Origin: Desulforapulum sp034007745
Lineage (GTDB): Bacteria > Desulfobacterota > Desulfobacteria > Desulfobacterales > Desulfobacteraceae
DNA length: 64,000 nt
Assembly (NCBI GenBank): GCA_034007745.1
Contig: JAVEQI010000007.1
Location: 1-64,000, forward strand
Direction: 5' to 3'
The notes beneath the pieces were generated by a model that was given only the letters and a program-made list of their open reading frames with translations, was not told the DNA's origin and did not search any database. This document shows, in pieces, positions 34,555-43,270 of the stretch (its first letter is position 1; the number at the start of each line of letters is the position of its first letter). The translations under genes were made by a program, and so were the position numbers.

Positions 34555-35469
34555 TTATTTATTAATCAAAGTCTGAAGAATGGCCTTGTGCATATGGCGT
34601 TTATTCTCAGCCTGGTCCCAGAACACGGCATCCGGAGCCTCGAGAATTTCCTCTGAAATCTCTTCCCCCCTGTGGGCTGGCAGGCAGTGCATCACCGTTA
34701 CATCGGGCTTTGCCGAGGACAGGAGGGATCTGTTCACCTGGAAGCCCTTAAAGGCAGCCACCCGTTTTGCATGTTCCTCCTCCTGGCCCATGCTGGCCCA
34801 AACGTCAGTGTACACCACATCGGCATTCTCTACGGCTTCGTTTGGATCATGGGTAAAAACGATTTTACGCCCTCCCCTTTCAAGGGCCTTTGCCAGGATG
34901 CCCTCACTGATTCCATACCCCTCAGGGGTTGCCACCACAAGGTCGAGGTCAAGCACAGCCGCAGCATTAACCCAGGAGTTGGCAACGTTGTTTCCATCGC
35001 CCACCCACACGATCTTTTTCCCCTCAAATCCCCCCTTTTTCTCGATCACCGTCATGAGGTCGCTTAAAATCTGACAGGGGTGATAAAGATCGGTCAGAGC
35101 ATTGATCACAGGAATGGTTGAGGATGCTGCAAACTCTTCAACCAGGGCGTGGTCAAAGGTTCGCATGGCAAGGACATTCAGGTACCGGGAGAGCACCCTT
35201 GCAGTGTCGCAGGCAGGCTCGTTCCTTGAGATCTGGGTGTCCTGGGTGCTCATGTAAATGGGAGTTCCCCCAAGCTGGATCATGGCTGTTTCAAAGGCGA
35301 TCCTCGTGCGGGTGGATTTCTTGTCAAAGATGAGTCCGAGGCTCTTGCCTGCCAGATGCATGTCAGAGATGCCCTGACTGGCTCTTTTTTTAAATCCGAG
35401 GGCCAGTTCAAACAGATGTATAAAGTCTTCCCTGTCAAGATCAAGGAGCGACAGCAGGTCTTTTTTCAT
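34555..35469 (-). CDS. argF: Ornithine carbamoyltransferase
   Basis: A 304-residue transcarbamylase making citrulline from ornithine and carbamoyl phosphate. Carbamoyl-phosphate motif STRTRIAFE is near residue 51; the ornithine loop and HCLPAHRGEE near 265 (catalytic Cys) separate it from aspartate transcarbamylase, which is also in this window (pyrB). It begins with AAGGAGA-like sequence 20 nt after argD. Confidence 0.97.
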   Translation of the reverse strand: MKKDLLSLLDLDREDFIHLFELALGFKKRASQGISDMHLAGKSLGLIFDKKSTRTRIAFETAMIQLGGTPIYMSTQDTQISRNEPACDTARVLSRYLNVLAMRTFDHALVEEFAASSTIPVINALTDLYHPCQILSDLMTVIEKKGGFEGKKIVWVGDGNNVANSWVNAAAVLDLDLVVATPEGYGISEGILAKALERGGRKIVFTHDPNEAVENADVVYTDVWASMGQEEEHAKRVAAFKGFQVNRSLLSSAKPDVTVMHCLPAHRGEEISEEILEAPDAVFWDQAENKRHMHKAILQTLINK

Positions 35470-35489
35470 AAAGATTCTCCAAGGATAAT

Positions 35490-36665
35490 TTAATCTAAAA
35501 GGTCGTCAAGAACCTTGACAACGCCATCAATTTCCTCCCTGGTGATCACAAGGGGAGGAGCAAATCTGATGACTTTACCCTGAATCGCATTGAGAATAAA
35601 GCCTTTTTTCATGGCAAGCCTCACAACCTTTCCGGCATCGGAATCAAGCTCCATGCCGACGAGCAGCCCCTTGCCCCGGACAGCCTTGATGGTCTTATGC
35701 CGCGGCATCAGTTTTGTGAGCTCCTGTTTCAGGTAGGAACCCTTCTCTCTTACCTCGCCCAGGAAGGCGGGTTCAGATATTATCTTCAACACCTCGAGGG
35801 CGGCCCGGGTTACGAGGGGGGTGCCGCCAAAGGTCGTGGCGTGGCTGCCCGCAGTAAACCCCTTAACAGTCTCCTTTGAGGCAAGCATGGCCCCGATGGG
35901 CAGCCCGTTGCCAAGGGCCTTTGCCAGGGTCATGATGTCCGGGGTTACGTCAAACAGCTCGTGGGCAAAGAGGGTTCCGCACCGCCCCATGCCTGTCTGG
36001 ACCTCGTCAAAAATGAGAAGGAGTCCCCGCTCGCTGCACAACCTGCGGACGCTTTTGATATAGTCGGGATCGGCAGGAAGAACTCCCCCCTCACCCTGGA
36101 GGCATTCCATCATGACGGCGCAGACCGAGTCGTCGACAAGGGCCGTCAAAGCGTCAATGTCATTAAACGGGCAGTGAACAAACCCCTCCACCAGGGGAGA
36201 AAAACCCTGCTTGATCTTGTCCTGGCCCGTGGCGGACAGGGTGGCCATGGTCCTGCCGTGGAAAGATTGATTCATGGTGATGATCTTGAAGCGTCCGGGC
36301 TCACCCTTTTCATTAAAGTAGCGCCGGGCAAGCTTGATGGCCGCTTCATTGGCCTCGGCCCCGGAATTTGCGAAAAAAACCTTGTCTGCAAAGCTGTTTT
36401 CAACAAGCATCTGGGCAAGTTCGGCCTGGGGCTCGGTGTAAAAGATGTTTGACACGTGAACAAGGGTTGCTGCCTGATCGGCAATGGCCCGGGTCACGGC
36501 CGGATGGCAGTGGCCAAGGCTTGCAACGGCAATGCCCGCCAGAAAATCCGTATATGAGTTGCCCCTGTCGTCCCACAGAGTTGCACCCTGGCCCCTCACA
36601 AAAACGGTGGGGATTCTGGCATAGGTGTTAAACACGTAAGCGTCTGTTCGTTCGATGGTATTCAT
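35490..36665 (-). CDS. argD: Acetylornithine aminotransferase
   Basis: A 391-residue class III PLP transaminase. FDEVQTGMGR (near residue 225) and the PLP lysine in LAKALGNGLPIG (near 253) are present, as is the FANSGAEANEAAIK cofactor loop near 100. It converts N-acetylglutamate semialdehyde to N-acetylornithine and often also works in lysine synthesis. It lies 10 nt downstream of argB. Confidence 0.96.
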   Translation of the reverse strand: MNTIERTDAYVFNTYARIPTVFVRGQGATLWDDRGNSYTDFLAGIAVASLGHCHPAVTRAIADQAATLVHVSNIFYTEPQAELAQMLVENSFADKVFFANSGAEANEAAIKLARRYFNEKGEPGRFKIITMNQSFHGRTMATLSATGQDKIKQGFSPLVEGFVHCPFNDIDALTALVDDSVCAVMMECLQGEGGVLPADPDYIKSVRRLCSERGLLLIFDEVQTGMGRCGTLFAHELFDVTPDIMTLAKALGNGLPIGAMLASKETVKGFTAGSHATTFGGTPLVTRAALEVLKIISEPAFLGEVREKGSYLKQELTKLMPRHKTIKAVRGKGLLVGMELDSDAGKVVRLAMKKGFILNAIQGKVIRFAPPLVITREEIDGVVKVLDDLLD

Positions 36666-36675
36666 TGATTGTTCT

Positions 36676-37587
36676 TTATTCCTCCTGACCTTTCAAAAAA
36701 ACCTGGGTGCCGACACCCGAATCTGTAAAGAACTCCAGCAGCAGGGCATGGGGTCTTGTGCCGTTGATTATATGGGCCTTTCCAACGCCGTTTTCAAGGG
36801 CCTCAAGGGCAGATTCCATTTTGGGAATCATTCCGCCCTTGATCCCGCCATTTTGTATCATGGCATGAATTTTAACGGCTGCCACCGACGATATAAGTGC
36901 GGATGAGGCGTCCAGAAGTCCGTCAACGTCAGTCATCAGAACCAGGCGTTCCGCCCCAAGGGCAGATGCGATCTTGGACGCCACAAGGTCGGCGTTTATG
37001 TTGTAAGTCTCGCCGGATTTGCCCATCCCCACAGGAGCAATAACCGGGATAAATCCCTTTTGGGTGAGGGTATGGATGATATCCGGATCAATGGCAGTAA
37101 CTCTGCCCACCATGCCCGGATCAATGATCTCGGGGGGTTTTTCCGCGTTGGACGAGTCCACGATGGTCATCTTTTCTGCAGTGATCAGCCCCCCGTCCTT
37201 GCCGGTGAGTCCCACGGCCCTTCCGCCCTGGGCGTTGATCCCGGCCACGATCTCCTTGTTTACCTTGCCGCCCAGGACCATCTCCACCACGTCCATGGTT
37301 TGATCGTCTGTGTAGCGCATGCCCCGGACAAAGGTGGAGGTGATGCCCATTTTATCCAGCACCAGGTTAATCTGGGGACCTCCCCCGTGGACCACAACGG
37401 GGTTTATCCCGATATATTTCAACAGGGTGATGTCCCTTGCAAAATTGAGTTTCAGCTCCTGATCCACCATGGCGTGGCCCCCGTACTTGACCACTATGGT
37501 CTTGCCGGAGAAACGGCGGATGTAGGGAAGGGCCTCGACCAGGATGTCGGCCACGTTCATGTCCATATTCTTATTCATATTCATCAC
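36676..37587 (-). CDS. argB: Acetylglutamate kinase
   Basis: A 303-residue amino acid kinase catalysing the committed phosphorylation of N-acetylglutamate. VVKYGGHAM (near residue 33), VVHGGGPQI (near 64) and the Asp/Lys-rich MTDVDGLLD and GGMIPKM segments are typical. The start is ambiguous because the N-terminus is a run of Met-Asn codons (MMNMNKNMDMN). The outer ATG overlaps the hslU stop by 4 nt, while an inner Met would give a more usual length. It is the first arg gene of the operon; argC, argJ and argA are not in the window. Confidence 0.96.
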   Translation of the reverse strand: MMNMNKNMDMNVADILVEALPYIRRFSGKTIVVKYGGHAMVDQELKLNFARDITLLKYIGINPVVVHGGGPQINLVLDKMGITSTFVRGMRYTDDQTMDVVEMVLGGKVNKEIVAGINAQGGRAVGLTGKDGGLITAEKMTIVDSSNAEKPPEIIDPGMVGRVTAIDPDIIHTLTQKGFIPVIAPVGMGKSGETYNINADLVASKIASALGAERLVLMTDVDGLLDASSALISSVAAVKIHAMIQNGGIKGGMIPKMESALEALENGVGKAHIINGTRPHALLLEFFTDSGVGTQVFLKGQEE

Positions 37588-38951
37588 AAAATATACCTCG
37601 ACAGGTCCTCGTCTTTTACTATTTCCATGAGCTGCTTGTCCACAAAATCTGCGTCCACAACGATCTTTTTCTCGTCCACATCAGGGGCATGGAATAGAAC
37701 ATCCTCCAGGAGCTTCTCCATGACGGTATGAAGGCGTCTTGCACCGATGTTTTCCGTTCTTTCGTTCACGTCAACAGCAATGGATGCGATTCTATCAATG
37801 GCTTCTTCTGTGAACTCGACCTCGACCCCTTCAGTTCTCAGGAGAGCTATGTACTGGAGAATGAGGGCGTTCCTGGGTTCGGTGAGTATCCTTGCGAATT
37901 CGTCCTTGCCGAGACTTGTGAGTTCAACCCGGATGGGAAAACGGCCCTGGAGTTCAGGGATGAGATCCGACGGTTTTACAATGTGAAAGGCTCCGGAAGC
38001 TATAAACAGGATATGGTCAGTCTTTACCGTACCGTATCTGGTGGGCACCGAGCTTCCCTCGACAATGGGCAACAGATCCCTCTGCACCCCCTCCCTGGAC
38101 ACCTCTGGGCCGTGGGAACTGCCCTTGGCGGCAATCTTGTCGATCTCGTCAAGGAATATGATCCCTGACTGCTCGACCATCTCAACGGCCTCGGAGGTCA
38201 CCTTTTCCATATCGACCAGATGGGCAGCCTCCTCCTGGGTCAGGATCTTCATGGCCTCGGCCACCTTGACCTTGCGCCGCTTGGTGTTCTTGGGCAGGAG
38301 ATTGCCGAGCATATCCTTCATGTTGATGCCCATCTCCTCCATTCCCGTGTTGGAAAAGATCTCGATCATGGGCGAAGATTTGCCCGTGACATCAATATCC
38401 ACAAATCTGGAATCGAGCTTGCCGCTCCTCAGCATCTTCCTCAATTTTTCCCGTGTGGAGCCCCTGGAGGTTTCGGAAGAGACAATCTCAAGATGTGGTT
38501 CCGAACCGGTTCCAGCCTGTTTCCCGGGTGTTCCGGATTCGGGCAGCAGAAGATCAAGGATTCTCTCCTCGGCCATGGCCGCAGCCTTTTCCTGCACCGC
38601 CTCCTGGTGGCGACCCTTGAGGGTGTTGACCGTCAGTTCCAGAAGGTCCCGGATCATGGATTCAACATCCCTTCCCACGTAGCCTACCTCCGTGAACTTG
38701 GATGCCTCCACCTTGAAGAATGGAGAATCTGTCAACCGGGCAAGTCTCCGTGCAATCTCGGTCTTTCCAACACCCGTGGGGCCTATGAGAATAATGTTCT
38801 TGGGAGCTATCTCATCCCTTAAATCCTCTGGGACCTGGCGGCGGCGCCAGCGGTTTCTAAGGGCAATGGCTACGGATTTCTTGGCGTTTTTCTGACCGAT
38901 GATGTACCGATCAAGCTCCCTGACAATCTCCATGGGCTTAAGATCACTCAT
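37584..38951 (-). CDS. hslU: ATP-dependent protease ATPase subunit HslU
   Basis: A 455-residue AAA+ unfoldase of the HslVU protease. Walker A GPTGVGKTE near residue 56, the GYVGRD pore loop near 92, Walker B IIFLDEIDK near 268, and the C-terminal EDLSRYIL tail that docks into HslV are all present. The intermediate I-domain spans about 110-240. It overlaps hslV by 8 nt and argB by 4 nt, so the protease and arginine genes are translationally coupled. Confidence 0.97.
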   Translation of the reverse strand: MSDLKPMEIVRELDRYIIGQKNAKKSVAIALRNRWRRRQVPEDLRDEIAPKNIILIGPTGVGKTEIARRLARLTDSPFFKVEASKFTEVGYVGRDVESMIRDLLELTVNTLKGRHQEAVQEKAAAMAEERILDLLLPESGTPGKQAGTGSEPHLEIVSSETSRGSTREKLRKMLRSGKLDSRFVDIDVTGKSSPMIEIFSNTGMEEMGINMKDMLGNLLPKNTKRRKVKVAEAMKILTQEEAAHLVDMEKVTSEAVEMVEQSGIIFLDEIDKIAAKGSSHGPEVSREGVQRDLLPIVEGSSVPTRYGTVKTDHILFIASGAFHIVKPSDLIPELQGRFPIRVELTSLGKDEFARILTEPRNALILQYIALLRTEGVEVEFTEEAIDRIASIAVDVNERTENIGARRLHTVMEKLLEDVLFHAPDVDEKKIVVDADFVDKQLMEIVKDEDLSRYIL

Positions 38952-39716
38952 TATTTATCTCTTCGATGGTTATATGGTTGTTGGTGTAGATGCAAAGGGC
39001 AGCAGCTATCTTCATAGCCTCTTTAACTATGGTCAAAGGATCAAGATCCGTGTGTGCCACCAGGGCCTGGGCCGCAGCCTGGGCCGCCGTGCTGCCCGAA
39101 CCTATGCTCATGACCCCGTCATCGGGTTCGATCACGTCCCCGTTACCTGACAGAAGATAGGTGAATTTCTCGTCGGCCGCTATCATCATAGCCTCGAGGC
39201 GTCTAAGATACTTATCCGTACGCCACTCCCTGGCAAGTTCCACTGCGCTCCTTGTGAGGTTGCCGTTATACTGCTCAAGTTTCTGTTCCAGTTTCTCAGA
39301 AAGGGTCAGGGCGTCGGCCGTGGCTCCTGCAAAGCCTGTGATGATTTTATCGTTGTAGATCCTTCTCACCTTTTTCGCCTTGTGCTTTGTCACTATGGTG
39401 CCAAGGGTCACCTGGCCGTCACCTGCCACAACCACCCGGCCCTTGTGGCGCAGGGCCAATATTGTTGTTCCGTGAAATGTATCNNNNNNNNNNNNNNNNN
39501 NNNNNNNNNNNNNNNNNNNNNNNNNNNNNNNNNNNNNNNNNNNNNNNNNNNNNNNNNNNNNNNNNNNNNNNNNNNNNNNNNNNAGATCCTTCTCACCTTT
39601 TTCGCCTTGTGCTTTGTCACTATGGTGCCAAGGGTCACCTGGCCGTCACCTGCCACAACCACCCGGCCCTTGTGGCGCAGGGCCAATATTGTTGTTCCGT
39701 GAAATGTATCTGTCAT
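38944..39716 (-). CDS. hslV: ATP-dependent protease subunit HslV, split by a false scaffold gap
   Basis: A threonine protease, the proteolytic half of HslVU. The true N-terminus starts at 39716 (MTDTFHGTTILALR), placing the catalytic Thr after an auto-cleaved Gly. GSGSTAAQAAA near residue 127 and FAGATADALTL near 52 are family marks. Removing the 127-nt duplicate and 100 Ns (227 nt) leaves 546 nt, an intact frame of 181 codons plus stop, the normal HslV length. Left uncorrected, the frame appears to begin at TTG 39459 and loses the catalytic Thr. It overlaps hslU. Confidence 0.95.
39357..39710. other. False scaffold gap inside hslV
   Basis: 100 Ns (39484-39583) flanked by identical 127-nt blocks, 39357-39483 and 39584-39710. 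As at 28546, this is an unmerged contig overlap. Confidence 0.95.
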
Positions 39717-39745
39717 ATTTAATCACCTTTAAATGTTTATAGGAA

Positions 39746-39800
39746 ACAGCTTTTAGCTCTTAGCTCTTAGCTTTTAGCTCTTAGCTAACTGCTAACAACT
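39746..39800. repeat. Heptamer repeat A, copy 5 (longest)
   Basis: Units TTTTAGC, TCTTAGC (twice), TTTTAGC, TCTTAGC, TAACTGC and TAACAAC in strict 7-nt register. It sits between the xerC 3' end and the hslV start, next to a repeat B array. Confidence 0.88.
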
Positions 39801-39825
39801 ATCGTGTTTCATGCTTCGTTGCACC

Positions 39826-39870
39826 TGCCCCACTGCCCACTGCCTACTACCTACTAACCACTGCCTACTA
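39826..39870. repeat. Heptamer repeat B, copy 2
   Basis: Units CCCACTG, CCTACTA (twice), ACCACTG and CCTACTA in 7-nt register, ending 3 nt before the stop codon of xerC. The minus strand reads TAGTAGG-type units, giving stops in every frame just after xerC. Confidence 0.85.
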
Positions 39871-39872
39871 TT

Positions 39873-40769
39873 TTAACTCCTGGGATGGGCCTGGTCATAA
39901 ACCTCCATAAGCCGGGCATAGGTCACATGGGTGTAGATCTGGGTTGTCGAAAGACTCACATGGCCAAGAATCTCCTGGATGCCCCGAAGATCAGCCCCGG
40001 CATCGAGCATGTGGGTTGCAAAGCTGTGGCGAATGGTGTGGGGGGAAACGGGCACACCAAGTCCGCAATTTTTGACAAGTCCGGCAAGCACCCGTCGAAT
40101 TGAACTGTCAGACAATCTCTGATTGTCCCGGTTTAAAAAAAGAGCCCCATGTTCCGCAGCAATCATGGTTCGATAGTCGTCCACAGCTTTGAGAGCCCGG
40201 TCACCAACCGGGACAAGTCGTTCCCGGTTTCCCTTTCCCCGAACCCTTACAAGACTTGTTTCCAGATCAATGTCACCGACATCGAGACCTGCAAGCTCGG
40301 ACACCCGCATGCCCGTTGAATAAAAAAGTTCAAACATGGCCCTGTTTCTCTTTTGAACTGGGGTTTTATTTTTAATGGAATCGAGCAGAAAAAACATGTC
40401 GTCCACCGTTAGAAACTGAGGAATGGGCCTGGATAATTTTGGTGCTGTGACTGCCTGGGCCGGATCTACCCTGATTTCCCCGACCACCATTAAAAAGTTA
40501 AAAAAGGTCTTGAGGGCAGAGAGCCGCCTTGAAACAGTTCTTTTGGACAGCTTTTTCTTTGCAAGGTCCATCATGAAACCTCGAACAGGGTTGGGTTCAA
40601 GATTTGTAATTGCGGCCAGGAGCTGCTCATCCGTGACTGTTTCGATTTTTTTACCAGGAAAACAAAAACCGACAAACGAATTAAGATCAACAGTATAGGC
40701 CCTTATCGTGTGTGGGGAGTACCCCTTTTCAGACGACAAGGTCTGCAAAAACCTCTCGACAATATTCAT
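39873..40769 (-). CDS. xerC: Tyrosine recombinase XerC/XerD-like
   Basis: A 298-residue site-specific recombinase for resolving chromosome dimers at dif. The N-terminal SAM-like DNA-binding domain spans about 1-90. The catalytic Arg-Lys-His-Arg-His-Tyr set is visible in STGMRVSEL (Arg), the VRGKGNRERLVP hairpin (Lys), HTIRHSFATHML (His/Arg), LGHVSLSTTQIY (His and nucleophile Tyr). The length is typical of Xer rather than phage integrases. It is 1 nt downstream of the UDG-like gene. Confidence 0.94.
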   Translation of the reverse strand: MNIVERFLQTLSSEKGYSPHTIRAYTVDLNSFVGFCFPGKKIETVTDEQLLAAITNLEPNPVRGFMMDLAKKKLSKRTVSRRLSALKTFFNFLMVVGEIRVDPAQAVTAPKLSRPIPQFLTVDDMFFLLDSIKNKTPVQKRNRAMFELFYSTGMRVSELAGLDVGDIDLETSLVRVRGKGNRERLVPVGDRALKAVDDYRTMIAAEHGALFLNRDNQRLSDSSIRRVLAGLVKNCGLGVPVSPHTIRHSFATHMLDAGADLRGIQEILGHVSLSTTQIYTHVTYARLMEVYDQAHPRS

Positions 40770-40770
40770 G

Positions 40771-41481
40771 TCAGTCTCCGAGCCTTGCCTTGATCATTTT
40801 CATGTCCTCCCACACCGGTCTTTTAAGTGCTGCATCATGGATCAGGTTAGATGGATGAAATGTGGGCATAAGGGGGACGGCATCAAACTCATGGAATCTG
40901 CCTCTGAGATGTTCAAGGGGATCTTTAACGTTGAGCATAGCCTGTACTGCCCTTGGTCCAAGGGTGCATACAAGCTTTGGCTTTACCTGATTGACCTCCC
41001 TTTTGATCCGTTGAATCGCACCTGTTATGGGGCCTTCAGAAGGAATCGTTGTGATATAAACCGTTGCCCTGTCAAGTTCAATGGCTTTGAGGATCTTCAA
41101 AAGAAGCTCACCCCCGGGTCCTGCATAGGGAGAAATACCCCTCTTCTTCTGCTCTGCAACGATAAAAAGGGCTGCCTGGGGATCGCCCTCACCCCTTAGT
41201 TGGACTGCTCCCTTTCCCTGGTCTGGCTGTTTTCCCTGGTCTGCATGATTTGCCCGGAGTTGAGGTTCTGACTTTCTTGAAGAAAAATTCCAGGATCTGA
41301 TAATCTCCAGGGATTCTTTTGAAAGTCCAAGGTCACAGGGGGTGATCGATTGTCTAAACATGAGATGGGCCCTGGTCTGTTCAATCAATTCGACGAATTC
41401 GGCCCTTATGGAGTAGTTTTGTTTACAGGGCTCCAGGGCACAAGGCTCTGAAGTAAAAGACTTTGAATCCGATCGCATCAT
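40771..41481 (-). CDS. Uracil-DNA glycosylase family 4-like protein with degenerate motifs
   Basis: A 236-residue protein whose C-terminal 150 residues match family 4 uracil-DNA glycosylases: GPGGELLLKILKAI, VYITTIP, KLVCTLGPRAVQAML and PTFHPSNL. The motif usually reading GEAPGxxE is replaced by a VAEQKKRGISPY segment, and the Cys after the ITN motif (as in VVKCRPP) is absent. The [4Fe-4S] cluster and catalysis may therefore be lost or altered. A hydrophilic DQGK-rich run lies near residue 85. The gene overlaps coaBC by 4 nt and precedes xerC. Confidence 0.75.
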   Translation of the reverse strand: MMRSDSKSFTSEPCALEPCKQNYSIRAEFVELIEQTRAHLMFRQSITPCDLGLSKESLEIIRSWNFSSRKSEPQLRANHADQGKQPDQGKGAVQLRGEGDPQAALFIVAEQKKRGISPYAGPGGELLLKILKAIELDRATVYITTIPSEGPITGAIQRIKREVNQVKPKLVCTLGPRAVQAMLNVKDPLEHLRGRFHEFDAVPLMPTFHPSNLIHDAALKRPVWEDMKMIKARLGD

Positions 41482-42773
41482 TGTTCCAGACCAGCCTTGA
41501 CCGGCAGCCTTGCCAGGATCTCGTCAAGAATCAGATTTGCAACCAGGGGTTTTTCCATGGAGGGGATGTCACCCCTGGTTCCATCCCGGAAAAAAAGTTT
41601 AACCCTGTTGAAATCACTGCCAAACCCGGAACCTTCCTCCCCCACAATATTGGCGGCGATCATGTCAAGATTTTTTTTCTCCATCTTTGCAAGGGCATTC
41701 TGCACAAGATCATCGGTTTCAGCGGCAAACCCGACGACAAACTGATGGTCTTTTCTCTCGCCCGCAAGCCTCAGGATGTCGGGATTTTCCACCAGGGTTA
41801 GATTAAGATGACCTTGGGGCTGCGTCTGGTTGTGCCGGGAGTTATGCAGTGGACTGTGCTGAGGATCGTCAGTCGGATTAAAATTCTGATCCTTTTTTTT
41901 AATCTTATGGGATTTGGGGTCAAGGGGCCTGTAATCGGCAACAGCGGCAACCTTGACAAGCACATCACACCCGTCAAAACGATCAAGCACTGCATCTGCC
42001 ATGTCCCTTGCAGACTCGACATTTACTGTTTCAACACCAAAGGGCGGTAAAAGAGCAACAGGTCCCGAAACCAGGGTCACCAAAGCTCCCCTTTTTTCTG
42101 CCGCAGCAGCAATGGCATACCCCATCTTACCCGACGAGTGGTTGCTGATATAACGCACAGGATCGATGGCCTCCCTTGTGGGACCCGCAGATATTAAAAA
42201 TTTTTTCCCCTTAAGGTCCTTTCGAGTCAGAGCTGCAACCCCTCGATCAAAGATCAGGGCAGGTTCAGTAAGCCGCCCTGCCCCGGTGGTTTTACAGGCA
42301 AGTTCCCCGGTTCCAGGCTCGACGATCAAGACGCCGTCCCCCTCCAGTATGTCCAGATTCCTCTGGACTGCAAGGTTTTCGTACATATGGGTATTCATGG
42401 ACGGGCAAACAACCTTGGGAGCTGTCACGGCCATGACCATTGTGGTAAGGGCGTCGTCTGCAATGCCGTTGGCCATTTTCCCGACAAAGTTTGCCGTGGC
42501 AGGTGCAACTACCATCAAATCCGCAGCCGATGCCCATTCAATGTGGCGTACAGATGATTCGTTAGTGTTAAAAAGACCTGTGCACACCTCATTTTCAGAC
42601 AATACCCTGAAGGTGGTCTCGCCCACAAACTCCAGGGCCGCCCGGGTCATCACCACCCGAACATCTGCACCTGCTTTTTTGAACAGCCGCAGCAGCTCCA
42701 CTGCCTTGTAGGCTGCGATTCCGCCGCACACCCCCAGGATGACGTTCTTTCCTTTAAGGGTCATGGCCTGCAT
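41478..42773 (-). CDS. coaBC: Bifunctional phosphopantothenoylcysteine decarboxylase / phosphopantothenate-cysteine ligase
   Basis: A 431-residue two-domain enzyme of coenzyme A synthesis. The N-terminal flavin decarboxylase (about 1-180) has VCGGIAAYK, the active His in VRHIEWA, and PSMNTHMY. The C-terminal ligase (about 190-431) has ISAGPTREAIDPVRYISN and KVAAVADYRP. A Gln/Asn/His-rich insert of about 30 residues (near 285-318) interrupts the ligase domain and is not usual. Start overlaps the upstream lipoprotein stop (TGATG); an internal Met four codons in is also possible. Confidence 0.95.
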   Translation of the reverse strand: MQAMTLKGKNVILGVCGGIAAYKAVELLRLFKKAGADVRVVMTRAALEFVGETTFRVLSENEVCTGLFNTNESSVRHIEWASAADLMVVAPATANFVGKMANGIADDALTTMVMAVTAPKVVCPSMNTHMYENLAVQRNLDILEGDGVLIVEPGTGELACKTTGAGRLTEPALIFDRGVAALTRKDLKGKKFLISAGPTREAIDPVRYISNHSSGKMGYAIAAAAEKRGALVTLVSGPVALLPPFGVETVNVESARDMADAVLDRFDGCDVLVKVAAVADYRPLDPKSHKIKKKDQNFNPTDDPQHSPLHNSRHNQTQPQGHLNLTLVENPDILRLAGERKDHQFVVGFAAETDDLVQNALAKMEKKNLDMIAANIVGEEGSGFGSDFNRVKLFFRDGTRGDIPSMEKPLVANLILDEILARLPVKAGLEQ

Positions 42774-43270
42774 CAGTTAAAAAGGTCAGATTCCGGAACC
42801 GGTTGAACCCTTCCAAGGGTCGGGGCCACACCTACCTCAACATAGGTGTTGAAATCCTTTTCCCGGATGGTGATAACTGCCCAGCGGGACTCCTTCTGGA
42901 AAATCATGATCGTGGAAGCGGGACTCTTGATGTTTGAAATCATGTTCCAGTTGTCCTTGATCATGTTGTTGGAAAAAAAATTAAACAAAGACCGGGACTC
43001 TATCCTTCCCTTAAGGGTAATTAGACCCGAGATATAGCCAGGAGTGCTCACCACAACGGTGGATCCGTCCATCACCTTTAACTCTTTGGGAATGAGAATA
43101 TCCTTGAAATCGTAATACACAGCCGTTGTTTCCCGGGTCTGGGGCTGTGTCGCTTCGGTAGAGGTTTGACTTCCACCCGTGTTAAAGTTTGAACACCCTG
43201 CAACAGCAAACAACAATACCAGGACAAAAAAGATAGCGAAAAAATATTTGACAACATTTTTATGGTTCAT
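42773..43270 (-). CDS. Hypothetical lipoprotein
   Basis: A 165-residue secreted protein with a long hydrophobic signal ending in a lipobox AVAGC near residue 25, then a Thr/Gln-rich linker. The remainder contains the segment ELKVMDGSTVVVSTPGY, with beta-rich character and alternating charge. I recognise no named family with confidence. It may be envelope-associated. It is the first gene of the coaBC-UDG-xerC block and overlaps coaBC by 1 nt. The ribosome site is GAGGAGCC. Confidence 0.7.
   Translation of the reverse strand: MNHKNVVKYFFAIFFVLVLLFAVAGCSNFNTGGSQTSTEATQPQTRETTAVYYDFKDILIPKELKVMDGSTVVVSTPGYISGLITLKGRIESRSLFNFFSNNMIKDNWNMISNIKSPASTIMIFQKESRWAVITIREKDFNTYVEVGVAPTLGRVQPVPESDLFN

Noticed and set aside
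39873..40769. XerC-like gene as a phage or element integrase
   Set aside because: Length, motifs and its place in a coaBC-hslVU housekeeping block point to the chromosomal Xer recombinase.
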